Below are positions 8,978-16,018 of a stretch of DNA of 64,000 nt, one piece after another. Source of the stretch: Paracoccus acridae. GTDB lineage: Bacteria; Pseudomonadota; Alphaproteobacteria; Rhodobacterales; Rhodobacteraceae. The notes beneath the pieces were generated by a model. The model searched no databases. It worked only from the letters and a program-made list of their open reading frames with translations, and was not told where the DNA came from. The position numbers were made by a program, and so were the translations under genes. Within the stretch, counting starts at the first letter, position 1, and each line of letters begins with the position of its first letter. Location: the NCBI RefSeq assembly GCF_014642735.1, contig NZ_BMIV01000009.1, positions 1 through 64,000 on the forward strand, in the 5' to 3' direction.

Positions 8978-9476
8978 CCTCGACCTCTCTTTCCTCGGTT
9001 TCCCGTTTCATGGCGGGGATGGCCCCCGCCGGGCAGGTTGCCGAACAGGCCCCGCAGCCGGTGCAGGCGGCCGTGTCGATCCGCGGCAGGAACGGTGCGC
9101 CGATCCGTGGCTGCATCGTGATCGCCTGTTCGGGACAGGCATCCCGGCAGCTCATGCAGGCGATGCCCGCATGGACCAGGCATCCAGCCGAGATTTGCAT
9201 CACATGGCCCATGCGCCGGTCGGGCAGGAAGACCGGTTCGGGACAGGACGCGGCGCAATCGCCGCAAAAGAGGCATTCGCCTGCCTCAGGCCTTATCGCC
9301 ACCCCGTCCGGCGCCAGAGCCAGGATCGCCTGAGGACAGGCTTCCACGCAGGCCCCGCAGGCCGTGCACGCGCCTAGCGACGTGATCGAGACCCCCGGCG
9401 GGCGCGGCATGAATGGCGCAGGGCGGGCCATGCCGCGCAAGAGGTTCCGTCTCGATATGCCGGGACGGGCGTCCAT
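8970..9476 (-). CDS. napF: ferredoxin-type protein NapF
   Basis: This 168-residue cytoplasmic iron-sulfur protein has four cysteine clusters: CTACGACVEACP, CLFCGDCAASCP, a third based on CMSCRDACP, and CTGCGACSATCP. It starts MDARPGISRRNLLRGMARPA; the twin-arginine-like stretch is typical of NapF, which is not exported but acts on NapA maturation in the cytoplasm. The gene sits between napE and napD, giving an EFDABC order like Rhodobacter nap clusters, whereas the classic Paracoccus pantotrophus cluster is napEDABC without napF. Confidence 0.92.
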   Translation of the reverse strand: MDARPGISRRNLLRGMARPAPFMPRPPGVSITSLGACTACGACVEACPQAILALAPDGVAIRPEAGECLFCGDCAASCPEPVFLPDRRMGHVMQISAGCLVHAGIACMSCRDACPEQAITMQPRIGAPFLPRIDTAACTGCGACSATCPAGAIPAMKRETEEREVEDA

Positions 9477-9479
9477 GTC

Positions 9480-9665
9480 CTAATGCCCCGACGGGCCAGG
9501 GGGTCCGGCGATCATCTGGTATATCCAGACAAGAAAGCCGTAGCCCCCCACGAAAGCTACGGCAACGATTGGCCAGATACCAAAAGCCAGAAGCAGGAAC
9601 TGCGCCATCTCTCCGCGGCGCGTTGGTTCTTGCTTCTCGGGTGCGGTGGCATGTCTGTCCGACAT
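9480..9665 (-). CDS. napE: small membrane protein NapE
   Basis: This 61-residue single-helix membrane protein contains a polar N-terminus and one transmembrane segment MAQFLLLAFGIWPIVAVAFV, with the family pattern FGIWPIVAVAFVGGYGF. The function of NapE is not established; it accompanies nap operons of alphaproteobacteria. The start at 9665 has GAGGTAGCA directly upstream, giving the usual length, and is preferred over longer in-frame starts. It is the first gene of the operon, with napF starting 3 bp after its stop. Confidence 0.9.
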   Translation of the reverse strand: MSDRHATAPEKQEPTRRGEMAQFLLLAFGIWPIVAVAFVGGYGFLVWIYQMIAGPPGPSGH

Positions 9666-9734
9666 TGCTACCTCCTCGGTTGCAGTTCTGATGGCGTTCT
9701 GCTGTCTGTCTTGAAAGGCTAGCAAAGGTCTTTA

Positions 9735-9745
9735 TTGAAATTCAA
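9735..9745. promoter_or_regulatory. short dyad in the nap upstream region
   Basis: TTGAA-A-TTCAA is a perfect 5-bp inverted repeat about 70 bp upstream of napE. It is not an FNR-type site, which would be TTGAT-N4-ATCAA. It lies in the 252-bp divergent interval between nap and Mn-catalase and may be a nap operator or chance. Confidence 0.25.
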
Positions 9746-9833
9746 CTCTCACGGGATTTTTGGGGAAAAAATTTCTCCGCAGGAAAATAAGGGCCCGCCA
9801 GGTCACATGGCCGGCGACGGCGCAGCCAAGTCG

Positions 9834-9849
9834 TTAACCTTTGTTGGCC
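9834..9849 (+). promoter_or_regulatory. upstream element shared with the DUF892 gene promoter, copy 1
   Basis: The 16-mer TTAACCTTTGTTGGCC lies 8 bp before the GGAAC box of the Mn-catalase promoter. It matches 14 of 16 positions with 14400-14415, which lies 9 bp before the GGAAC box of the ferritin-like gene. No known factor is assigned. Confidence 0.4.
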
Positions 9850-9857
9850 GCGCCGGG

Positions 9858-9883
9858 GGAACGGATCCGGGTGGAGGGTTGTT
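9858..9883 (+). promoter_or_regulatory. EcfG-type stress promoter for Mn-catalase
   Basis: GGAAC (9858-9862), a 17-bp spacer, then TGTT (9880-9883) fits the alphaproteobacterial general-stress sigma factor consensus GGAAC-N16/17-CGTT with one mismatch in the -10. It lies 35 bp upstream of the catalase ATG and points the right way. Confidence 0.55.
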
Positions 9884-9917
9884 TCCCCCCCGCATTCCTC
9901 ATCCCCGGAGAACGTCC

Positions 9918-10853
9918 ATGTTCCTGCGAGTCGATAAGCTGCAAGTCGAACTGCCCGCCCCCAAGCGCCAGGATCCCAATGCTGGCGCCGCCCTTCAGGA
10001 ACTGCTTGGCGGCAAGTATGGCGAAATGTCTACGCTGGGGAACTATATGTTCCAAAGCTTCAATTTCCGCAGCAAGTCGAAGCTGCGCCCCTTCTACAGC
10101 CTGGTCGCGTCGATCACGGCCGAGGAACTGGGCCATGTCGAACTGGTCAGCAACGGCGTGGCCATGCTGAACAACGGCCCCGACGAGCCCGGAAGGGACG
10201 AGAAATTCGGCGGCGACATCTCGAACGCGCCCTTCGAGGAGATGAAGGACATCCGGTCGGCGGCCTCGTTCTACAGCCATGCGGGCGGGGCGATCCCGGT
10301 CAACTCGAACTCGATGTCCTGGAACGCGGACATGGTGACCACGACCGGCAACGTCATCATGGACCTTCTGCACAACTTCCACCTGGAATGCGGCGCGCGG
10401 CTGCACAAGTTGCGGGTCTATGAATCGCTGACCGATGCCAACATCACCGGGCGCGAGGTTTGCGGATACCTGCTGGTGCGCGGATCGGTCCATGCCCATG
10501 CCTATGCCCTGGCGCTGAAGAAGATCACCGGCGTCGATCTGGACAAGTTCCTGCCCACGCCGAACATCCCGCTGGGCAACATCCCGGAATGCCAGAAATA
10601 CCTGGCCGAAGGGTCGCACCGCCGCCTTTATACCTTCAGCCCCAGCGATTATCAGGAAATGCGCGGCATCTGGGGCGGCGGCGGCGAGACCGCCCTGCCC
10701 GACGATCCGCCCGGCGAACTGGAAGTGGTGGACGGCCTGCCCGACGGCGGCAAGATCCATGACCTGACGGGCGTGCCCTCGGCCTTTACCCCCGATTACG
10801 CCCCCGAGGAGATGTTCGAGATCGCGGCCAAGCTTTACCAGAAGTCGCGCTGA
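9918..10853 (+). CDS. manganese (non-heme) catalase
   Basis: This 311-residue dimanganese catalase dismutates hydrogen peroxide in the cytoplasm. It follows the family from LQELLGGKYGEMSTLGNYMFQSFNFRSK onward; metal-ligand regions include ITAEELGHVELV and NFHLECGARLHK, which supply the Glu/His carboxylate-bridged site. The C-terminal tail after about residue 250 (SPSDYQEMRGIWGGGGE) is typical of the bacterial family. The start is at 9918 behind CGGAGAACGTCC. It is followed by a strong terminator and preceded by an EcfG-like promoter, which suits a stationary-phase or general-stress enzyme. Confidence 0.93.
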   Translation: MFLRVDKLQVELPAPKRQDPNAGAALQELLGGKYGEMSTLGNYMFQSFNFRSKSKLRPFYSLVASITAEELGHVELVSNGVAMLNNGPDEPGRDEKFGGDISNAPFEEMKDIRSAASFYSHAGGAIPVNSNSMSWNADMVTTTGNVIMDLLHNFHLECGARLHKLRVYESLTDANITGREVCGYLLVRGSVHAHAYALALKKITGVDLDKFLPTPNIPLGNIPECQKYLAEGSHRRLYTFSPSDYQEMRGIWGGGGETALPDDPPGELEVVDGLPDGGKIHDLTGVPSAFTPDYAPEEMFEIAAKLYQKSR

Positions 10854-10860
10854 GACCGAT

Positions 10861-10890
10861 TGCGGCCGCCGGGCAAGGCGGCCGCATTTT
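10861..10890 (+). terminator. intrinsic terminator after Mn-catalase
   Basis: A perfect 10-bp stem (TGCGGCCGCC with GGCGGCCGCA), a 6-nt loop and a TTTT tract begin 7 bp after the catalase stop codon. It is the clearest intrinsic terminator in the window and separates the catalase from the following SRPBCC gene. Confidence 0.85.
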
Positions 10891-10904
10891 CCATGGAGGC
10901 CCGG

Positions 10905-11522
10905 ATGACCCGACGTTCCCCCGACCTGCCCCTTGCGGCCACCGTTCTTGCCCTGTCCATCGGCGCGGGCCTGGCCGTCGGGAAGGCCATGCAATCCAAT
11001 CCCAAGCGCCCGCACGACAGCGCGCCAGGCCGGACCGCCAGACGGTCCAGCTTTGGCGGCTATCAGGTCGTGGGCCGCACCGTGACCATCAAGGCGCCGC
11101 GCAGCCGCATCTACGAGATGTGGCGCAACCCCGACCACCTGACCGATTTCATGGAAGGCCTGGCCGCCGTCCAGGTCAACGGCAATGACGTGACCTGGGT
11201 CATCGACACCCCCGACGGCCACCTGTCCATCGAGACCCGCTTGGTCGAGGATCGCCGCGACGAGGCGCTTGCCTGGCGGTCCGTGGAGGGCGCCGAGGTC
11301 GAGATCGAGGCAAAGGTCCAGTTGCGCGACGCCCCCGCCGGGCGCGGAACCGAGGTCGAGGCCCATATCGCCTGGCGCCCCCGGGCGGGCATCGTCGGCC
11401 AATGGGCGGCCCGGCTGCGCGGCACCGACCCCAAGATCCGGGGCAAGCAGGATCTGAAGCGGCTGAAGATGCTTCTGGAAACCGGCGAGATCGCCACTTC
11501 GGCCAACAGAAAGGCAGACTGA
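10905..11522 (+). CDS. SRPBCC (cyclase/dehydrase-like) membrane-anchored protein
   Basis: This 205-residue protein has one hydrophobic N-terminal segment (about residues 8-26, LPLAATVLALSIGAGLAVG) and a START/SRPBCC-like domain from about residue 55: VGRTVTIKAPRSRIYEMWRNPDHLTDFMEGLAAVQVNG, the polyketide cyclase/dehydrase signature. Such proteins, found in stress loci of alphaproteobacteria, may bind a hydrophobic ligand; the reaction is unknown. ATGGAGGCCCGG gives the ribosome site for the ATG at 10905. Its stop overlaps the start of the next dehydrogenase gene (TGATG), so the two are co-translated. Confidence 0.75.
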   Translation: MTRRSPDLPLAATVLALSIGAGLAVGKAMQSNPKRPHDSAPGRTARRSSFGGYQVVGRTVTIKAPRSRIYEMWRNPDHLTDFMEGLAAVQVNGNDVTWVIDTPDGHLSIETRLVEDRRDEALAWRSVEGAEVEIEAKVQLRDAPAGRGTEVEAHIAWRPRAGIVGQWAARLRGTDPKIRGKQDLKRLKMLLETGEIATSANRKAD

Positions 11523-12709
11523 TGCGCGCATTGACCTGGCATGGCAAGCATGACGTTCGCGTCGATACCGTTCCCGACCCGGAAATCGTCAACCCCCGCG
11601 ACGCCATCATCGAGGTGACGGCCACCGCGATCTGCGGATCGGACCTGCATCTTTACGACGGCGTGATCCCCGGACTGGTCCCCGGCGACATCCTGGGCCA
11701 CGAATTCATGGGCCGGGTGGTCGAAACGGGTCCGAAATCGACCCTGAAGAAGGGCGACCGGGTGGTGGTGCCCTTCACCATTTCCTGCGGCGCCTGCTTC
11801 TTCTGCCAGCAGCAGCAGTTCTCGGCCTGCGACAATTCCAACCCGGTGGAAAAGCAGGAAGCGTCCGAACTGCTGTATGGCCACCCGATGAGCGGGCTTT
11901 TCGGATATTCGCACATGACCGGCGGCTATCCGGGCGGGCAGGCGGAATATGTGCGCGTGCCGTTTTCCGATGTGGGTCCGATCGTTGTGCCCGACGGCGT
12001 GTCGGACGAACAGGTGCTGTTTCTGTCCGACATCCTGCCCACCGGCTGGATGGCCGCCGAGAACGCCGACATCCAGGACGGCGACACCGTGGCCGTCTGG
12101 GGCTGCGGGCCGGTCGGGCTGTTCGCGATCCAGTCGGCGCTGCTGATGGGGGCCCATCAGGTGATCGCCATCGACCATTACCCCGGCCGCCTGGATCTGG
12201 CGCGCAAGCTGGGCGCCAAGGTCATCGACTATACCCAGACCCATGTGCTGGAGGCCTTGATGGAGATGACCGGCGGCATCGGTCCCGACGCGGTGATCGA
12301 CGCGGTGGGCATGGAAAGCCACGGCTTCGCCCCCGACCGGATCATGGACGCCCTGAAACAGAAGGTCGGCATCGGCGCCGACAACGTCCATGCGCTGCGC
12401 ATGGCGCTGATGGCGGTCCGAAAGGGCGGGCGCGTGTCGATCCCCGGCGTTTATGGCGGCCTGGCCGACAAGTTTCCCATCGGCGCGCTGATGGAGAAGG
12501 GACTGCAGATCCGCACCGGCCAGACGCATGTGCAGAAATACACCCGCCAGCTTCTGCACCGCATTCTGGAGGGAGAGATCGACACGACCTTCCTGATCTC
12601 TCACCGCCTGTCGCTGGAAGATGCGCCGACCGGATACAGGAACTTTCACGGCAATCAGGACGAATGGACCAAGGTCGTCCTGACGCCCGGCGCGGCAAGG
12701 GGGACCTAG
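11522..12709 (+). CDS. zinc-dependent alcohol dehydrogenase
   Basis: This 395-residue medium-chain dehydrogenase belongs to the zinc-containing, formaldehyde-dehydrogenase-like branch. It has catalytic zinc ligands in ICGSDLH and LGHEFMG, and the Rossmann motif VWGCGPVGLFAIQ. The structural zinc loop SCGACFFCQQQQFSACDN retains four Cys. Substrate is not predictable; proteins of this type commonly sit beside SRPBCC and Mn-catalase genes in stress clusters. The start codon overlaps the preceding stop codon. Confidence 0.85.
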   Translation: MRALTWHGKHDVRVDTVPDPEIVNPRDAIIEVTATAICGSDLHLYDGVIPGLVPGDILGHEFMGRVVETGPKSTLKKGDRVVVPFTISCGACFFCQQQQFSACDNSNPVEKQEASELLYGHPMSGLFGYSHMTGGYPGGQAEYVRVPFSDVGPIVVPDGVSDEQVLFLSDILPTGWMAAENADIQDGDTVAVWGCGPVGLFAIQSALLMGAHQVIAIDHYPGRLDLARKLGAKVIDYTQTHVLEALMEMTGGIGPDAVIDAVGMESHGFAPDRIMDALKQKVGIGADNVHALRMALMAVRKGGRVSIPGVYGGLADKFPIGALMEKGLQIRTGQTHVQKYTRQLLHRILEGEIDTTFLISHRLSLEDAPTGYRNFHGNQDEWTKVVLTPGAARGT

Positions 12710-12713
12710 GATC

Positions 12714-12917
12714 ATGCCAAGCACCACCGAAGACGGCGACAAGACGACCGAGCCCGGCCCGATCGACCGTTCCGCCGGCACGGCGGGCGAGCCCTCGGAC
12801 ACCGATTACGTCCGCGCCACCGCGCCCGTGCGCAACAGGCTGGCCTGGCAGGTCCTGATCTGGCCCGTCGCGATGATCCTGCTGATCGTCCTGGGCGCGA
12901 TCTGGGCGCTGTCATGA
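12714..12917 (+). CDS. small single-helix membrane protein
   Basis: This 67-residue protein has a polar acidic N-terminal half (residues 1-42) followed by one C-terminal transmembrane helix, LIWPVAMILLIVLGAIWAL. There is no recognised family. It starts 4 bp after the alcohol dehydrogenase stop and overlaps the next small gene by 4 bp (ATGA), so all are probably one transcript. The translational coupling and clean membrane helix argue that it is real. Confidence 0.6.
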   Translation: MPSTTEDGDKTTEPGPIDRSAGTAGEPSDTDYVRATAPVRNRLAWQVLIWPVAMILLIVLGAIWALS

Positions 12918-13084
12918 CGGGCCATGAACCCAAGCCCGGACCCCGGCGGTTGGGCCGGGCCGGGATCCTGGTGGTGGCGATCCTCGCGGCCCTTGTGGTG
13001 GTGATCTTCCTGGGCCGCAACCTGTGGCACGCATCCGAGGTGACCGAGGATCCCCCCGCCATCGACGCGGGCGCCCGCCCCTGA
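12914..13084 (+). CDS. second small single-helix membrane protein
   Basis: This 56-residue open frame begins at the ATG that overlaps the previous stop codon (ATGA). It contains a basic N-terminus (HEPKPGPRRLGR), one transmembrane helix (AGILVVAILAALVVVIFLG) and a short acidic tail. No family is recognised. Its basic-then-hydrophobic layout and translational coupling with the previous gene suggest that the two small proteins act together in the membrane. Confidence 0.55.
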   Translation: MTGHEPKPGPRRLGRAGILVVAILAALVVVIFLGRNLWHASEVTEDPPAIDAGARP

Positions 13085-13151
13085 AGGTGGACGGAACCGG
13101 AACCTGTCCAGCGGCTTTTCTTTGAAGAAGCAACCGGTTGGGGGACGGGCC

Positions 13152-13667
13152 ATGGCCCAGGGATCGCGTTTGGACATACCGCCGATCAGGCCGGACGGAT
13201 TGCAGCTTGACGAACCCCGCGAAAGGCAGCGCCGTTATTGGCGGGTGCAGCGGATCGCCTGGTGGGCGTTCGGCGGTGTCATGCTGCTGGCGATCCTGGG
13301 GCTGACCGGCAGCGGCGGGATGTTTCACAAGCAGACCGTCGATTTCGCGGCAGCCAGCGTCGAAATCCCGCGCGTCACCCGCTGGGAAGGATCGGACGAC
13401 TTGTCCATCACCTTCCGGGAACCGGGCGACAGCCATGAGATTACCATGTCGCAGCCCTTCTTCGACCGCTTCATGATCGAACGCATCCAGCCCGAACCCG
13501 ACCAGACCGTCCTGCGCCCGGCCGCCCAGGCGATGACCTTTCCGGCCGCCGATGCGCCGCCCCACGAGGTCAAGTTCGACATCCGCGCCATGCACTTCGG
13601 CTGGACCGGCTTCGACATGACCATCGCCGGCGAAACGCGCCGGATCAACCTCGTCGTGCTGCCCTGA
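13152..13667 (+). CDS. hypothetical membrane-anchored protein
   Basis: This 171-residue protein has one transmembrane helix at about residues 35-58 (IAWWAFGGVMLLAILGLTGSG) and a C-terminal extracytoplasmic beta-rich domain of about 110 residues (TRWEGSDDLSITFREPGDSHEITMS). Its function is unknown. It stands 12 bp before the DUF421 gene on the same strand, so it probably accompanies that membrane protein. The ATG at 13152 follows GGGGGACGGGCC; an upstream in-frame TTG is less likely. Confidence 0.6.
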   Translation: MAQGSRLDIPPIRPDGLQLDEPRERQRRYWRVQRIAWWAFGGVMLLAILGLTGSGGMFHKQTVDFAAASVEIPRVTRWEGSDDLSITFREPGDSHEITMSQPFFDRFMIERIQPEPDQTVLRPAAQAMTFPAADAPPHEVKFDIRAMHFGWTGFDMTIAGETRRINLVVLP

Positions 13668-13679
13668 CAGGAGGAAACC

Positions 13680-14126
13680 ATGGATTCGGTCATTCGCGGC
13701 ATCTCCATCTATCTTGTCCTGCTGGTCGCCACCCGCCTGTCGGGACGCCGCACCATGGCGCAGATGACGCCCTTCGATTTCGTGCTGTTGCTGATCATCG
13801 CCGAGACGACGCAACAGGCCCTGCTGGGCGACGATTTTTCCATCAGCAACGCGGTCGTGCTGATCCTGACGCTGTTTGCGACCGACGTGCTGCTGGCCTG
13901 GCTGAAAGGCTGGTCGCCGCGCCTGGGCTCGCTTCTGGACGGCAATCCCACGGTGCTGATCAGCGACGGAAAGATCGACCCCGAGGCGATGCGGCGCGCC
14001 CGGGTCAGCGTCGGCGATGTGCTGGAATCCGCGCGCGAACAGCAGGGGCTTAAGACACTGGACGACATCGACGCCGCCGTGCTGGAGGTCAGCGGCGGCA
14101 TCAGCATCATCCCCAAGCAAAGATAG
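13680..14126 (+). CDS. DUF421 (YetF-like) membrane protein
   Basis: This 148-residue protein has three predicted transmembrane segments in residues 4-80 and the DUF421 signature TRLSGRRTMAQMTPFDFVLLLIIAETTQQAL, followed by a cytoplasmic domain with NPTVLISDGKIDPEAMRRARVSVGDVLESAREQQG. DUF421 (YetF/YkjA) proteins are common in stress clusters; their biochemical role is not settled. AGGAGGAAACC provides the ribosome site. Confidence 0.88.
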   Translation: MDSVIRGISIYLVLLVATRLSGRRTMAQMTPFDFVLLLIIAETTQQALLGDDFSISNAVVLILTLFATDVLLAWLKGWSPRLGSLLDGNPTVLISDGKIDPEAMRRARVSVGDVLESAREQQGLKTLDDIDAAVLEVSGGISIIPKQR

Positions 14127-14153
14127 ACCGCCTGGAGGCGGCCTCTTGGCGGC

Positions 14154-14327
14154 CTATTTCTTCAGCTTCTCCTCGACCTTCTTACGGCTGTTGCCCTCGG
14201 ACTTGACGGCCTTGCGCACCTCGTCCCTGGACACGTCCATCTTCTCGGCCTCGTATCGGACCTCGTGGTCCTGTCCGCCCGCCACCTTGCGGCGGTCCTG
14301 GGCGCGGCCCCTGCCTTGGTTTGCCAT
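14154..14327 (-). CDS. DUF3606 family small basic protein
   Basis: This 57-residue highly charged protein contains VAGGQDHEVRYEAEKMDVSRDEVRKAVKSEGNSRKKVEEKL, the DUF3606 pattern. These are small general-stress-associated proteins of unknown function in alphaproteobacteria. The ATG at 14327 has GAAAGGAAAAGCC upstream, and the longer in-frame extension is rejected. Upstream on this strand, a weak promoter-like GGAAA and CGTT pair (about 14360-14386) diverges from the better promoter of the DUF892 gene. Confidence 0.7.
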   Translation of the reverse strand: MANQGRGRAQDRRKVAGGQDHEVRYEAEKMDVSRDEVRKAVKSEGNSRKKVEEKLKK

Positions 14328-14399
14328 GGCTTTTCCTTTCCCGACTGTGCGGCACATCAACGCGGGCGGGATCCATCCCGTTTCCCCGGCAGGAACCGA

Positions 14400-14415
14400 T
14401 TAACCTTTATTCGCC
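14400..14415 (+). promoter_or_regulatory. upstream element shared with the Mn-catalase promoter, copy 2
   Basis: TTAACCTTTATTCGCC differs at two positions from the 9834-9849 element and stands 9 bp ahead of a GGAAC box, as the first copy does (8 bp). A shortened relative, CCTTTATTCCG, occurs near 33206-33216. Confidence 0.4.
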
Positions 14416-14424
14416 TGTCAAATC

Positions 14425-14449
14425 GGAACAGATGCAGGCGGGAATGGTT
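14425..14449 (+). promoter_or_regulatory. EcfG-type stress promoter for the DUF892 gene
   Basis: GGAAC (14425-14429), a 16-bp spacer and GGTT (14446-14449) match GGAAC-N16-CGTT with one -10 mismatch. It lies 52 bp upstream of the ferritin-like gene. Confidence 0.6.
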
Positions 14450-14500
14450 CTTCTGGCTCAGGCCGGCGCGCCGGCAACCTTTACCAAAGAGGTCAAGACC

Positions 14501-15010
14501 ATGACAGACGCTGCCTATGACGTGTTCATCGACGGTCTGCGCAATGCGCACGCCATGGAAAACCAGGCGCTTTCGATCATGCAGCCGCAACTGAACCGGC
14601 TGGAACATTATCCGCAGGTGTCCGCCCTGCTGGACCGCCATATCCGCGAGACCGAGGTCCAGATCCAGCGCCTGGACCAGATCCTGGAAAGCGTGAATGA
14701 ATCCGCCTCGGGGCTGAAGGACACGATGCTGTCGCTCAGCGGGTCGATGGCGGCCGTCACCCACAGCATGACCACCGACGAGATCCTGAAGAACTCGCTG
14801 GCGAACTTCGCCTTCGAGCATTTCGAGATCGCGGCCTATACCGCGCTGATGACCGCCGCAGAACAGGCCAACATGACCCAGGCCCTGCCCCTTCTGAAGC
14901 AGAACCTGGACGAGGAACTGGCGATGGCTTCGGACATCCACGATGGATTGCCCGACGTGGTGCGCCAGTACATCGCCCTTTCGGCAAGCGACCAGCGGGC
15001 CGATATCTGA
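14501..15010 (+). CDS. DUF892 ferritin-like stress protein (YciE/YciF type)
   Basis: This 169-residue all-helical protein is of the DUF892 ferritin-like family. It begins YDVFIDGLRNAHAMENQALSIMQPQL, and the repeated Glu/His residues on the helices (HAMENQAL, HIRETEVQ, FEHFEIAAY, LDEELAMASDIH) resemble a diiron site. Family members are induced by osmotic and general stress. It precedes the flavoprotein gene by 3 bp, so they form an operon. The longer open frame upstream is rejected because the ATG at 14501 has AAAGAGG and lies just after the EcfG promoter. Confidence 0.88.
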   Translation: MTDAAYDVFIDGLRNAHAMENQALSIMQPQLNRLEHYPQVSALLDRHIRETEVQIQRLDQILESVNESASGLKDTMLSLSGSMAAVTHSMTTDEILKNSLANFAFEHFEIAAYTALMTAAEQANMTQALPLLKQNLDEELAMASDIHDGLPDVVRQYIALSASDQRADI

Positions 15011-15013
15011 ACC

Positions 15014-15940
15014 ATGGCGGCGGAGGATTTCGACTGCGCCATCATCGGCGGCGGCCCTGCGGGGCTGACCGCCGCGATCTATCTGGCCCGTTTCCGCCGC
15101 AGGACCGTCCTGATCGACGCGGGCCAAAGCCGTGCCTCCCTGATCCCGCGGTCCCACAACCACCCCGGCTATCCCGACGGGATCCGGGGCAACGACCTGC
15201 TGGCGCGGATGCGCGACCAGTTGCAGAACTTCGGCGCCGTCACGATCGCGGAAAAGGCGACCGGGATCGTGCCGATGCCGGACGAACGGTTCCGCATCGC
15301 GGCGGGGCGCGACGTCACCGCATCGCATGTGATCCTGGCCACCGGCATCCGCGACCGCCTGCCACCCATCGAGGGCGCGCTTGATCACGTCCGCGAGGGG
15401 CTGATCCGGCAATGTCCGGTCTGCGACGCCTATGAGCTGACCGACAAGCCGGTCGCGGTGATCGGGACGGCAGCCTGCGCGGCGGGCGAGGCGCTGTTCC
15501 TGCGCCACTATACGCCCCATGTGACGATGCTGACCCTGGGGGATGACCTGGACCTGTCCGACAGGGTGATGGACAAGCTGGCCAAGGCCGAGGTCCGAAT
15601 TCTTCAGGAGCCTGTCGCATCTTGGGATTTCCGGCATGAGGAAGTCCGGGTCGGCCTTTCGACCGGGCAGGACCTGCGCTTCGCCGCAGTCTATTCCGGG
15701 CTCAGCAACGATCCGCAGAACGCCCTGGCCGCCGGATTGGGGCTGGACCTGGCCGATGATGGCCGCATCCAGACCGACGCGCATCAGCAGACCTCGATGC
15801 CGGGGGTTTTCGCGGCGGGCGATGTGGTGACCGGCCTGAACCAGATCGCCGTCGCCATGTCGCAGGGCGAGATCGCGGCAACCCATGTTCACAACCTGCT
15901 GCGGCTTCGGGAAGACCGCTGCGTCCCCGACAGCCTGTGA
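15014..15940 (+). CDS. thioredoxin-reductase-like FAD/NAD(P)-dependent oxidoreductase
   Basis: This 308-residue flavoprotein of the thioredoxin-reductase fold has the FAD-binding motif [18 protein letters not shown], the redox cysteine pair CPVCDAYE near residue 135, and a C-terminal FAD contact [24 protein letters not shown]. The CPVC pair differs from the CATC of classical thioredoxin reductases. The pyridine-nucleotide motif is degenerate: [15 protein letters not shown] lacks the usual GxGxxG, so cofactor preference is uncertain. It is co-transcribed with the ferritin-like gene. A role in thiol-dependent peroxide defence is inferred. Confidence 0.82.
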   Translation: MAAEDFDCAIIGGGPAGLTAAIYLARFRRRTVLIDAGQSRASLIPRSHNHPGYPDGIRGNDLLARMRDQLQNFGAVTIAEKATGIVPMPDERFRIAAGRDVTASHVILATGIRDRLPPIEGALDHVREGLIRQCPVCDAYELTDKPVAVIGTAACAAGEALFLRHYTPHVTMLTLGDDLDLSDRVMDKLAKAEVRILQEPVASWDFRHEEVRVGLSTGQDLRFAAVYSGLSNDPQNALAAGLGLDLADDGRIQTDAHQQTSMPGVFAAGDVVTGLNQIAVAMSQGEIAATHVHNLLRLREDRCVPDSL

Positions 15941-15965
15941 CCACCGCCGCCCCGCGGCGCTGCAA

Positions 15966-15990
15966 GGAACAAACGCGGCCTGCATCCGTT
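15966..15990 (+). promoter_or_regulatory. EcfG-type stress promoter for ku1 (exact consensus)
   Basis: GGAAC (15966-15970), 16-bp spacer, CGTT (15987-15990) followed by TG. It matches the general-stress sigma consensus without mismatch and lies 29 bp before the ku1 ATG. Confidence 0.78.
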
Positions 15991-16018
15991 TGACCACATC
16001 CCTTCAAGGAATTCCGCC

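Noticed and set aside
9735-9745. TTGAA-A-TTCAA as an FNR box for nap
   Set aside because: The spacer is one base and the half-site ends in AA rather than T; it is only listed as a weak dyad.
13085-13151. GGAACCGGAACC near 13094 as an EcfG promoter
   Set aside because: No GTT-type -10 lies at 16 or 17 bp from either GGAAC.
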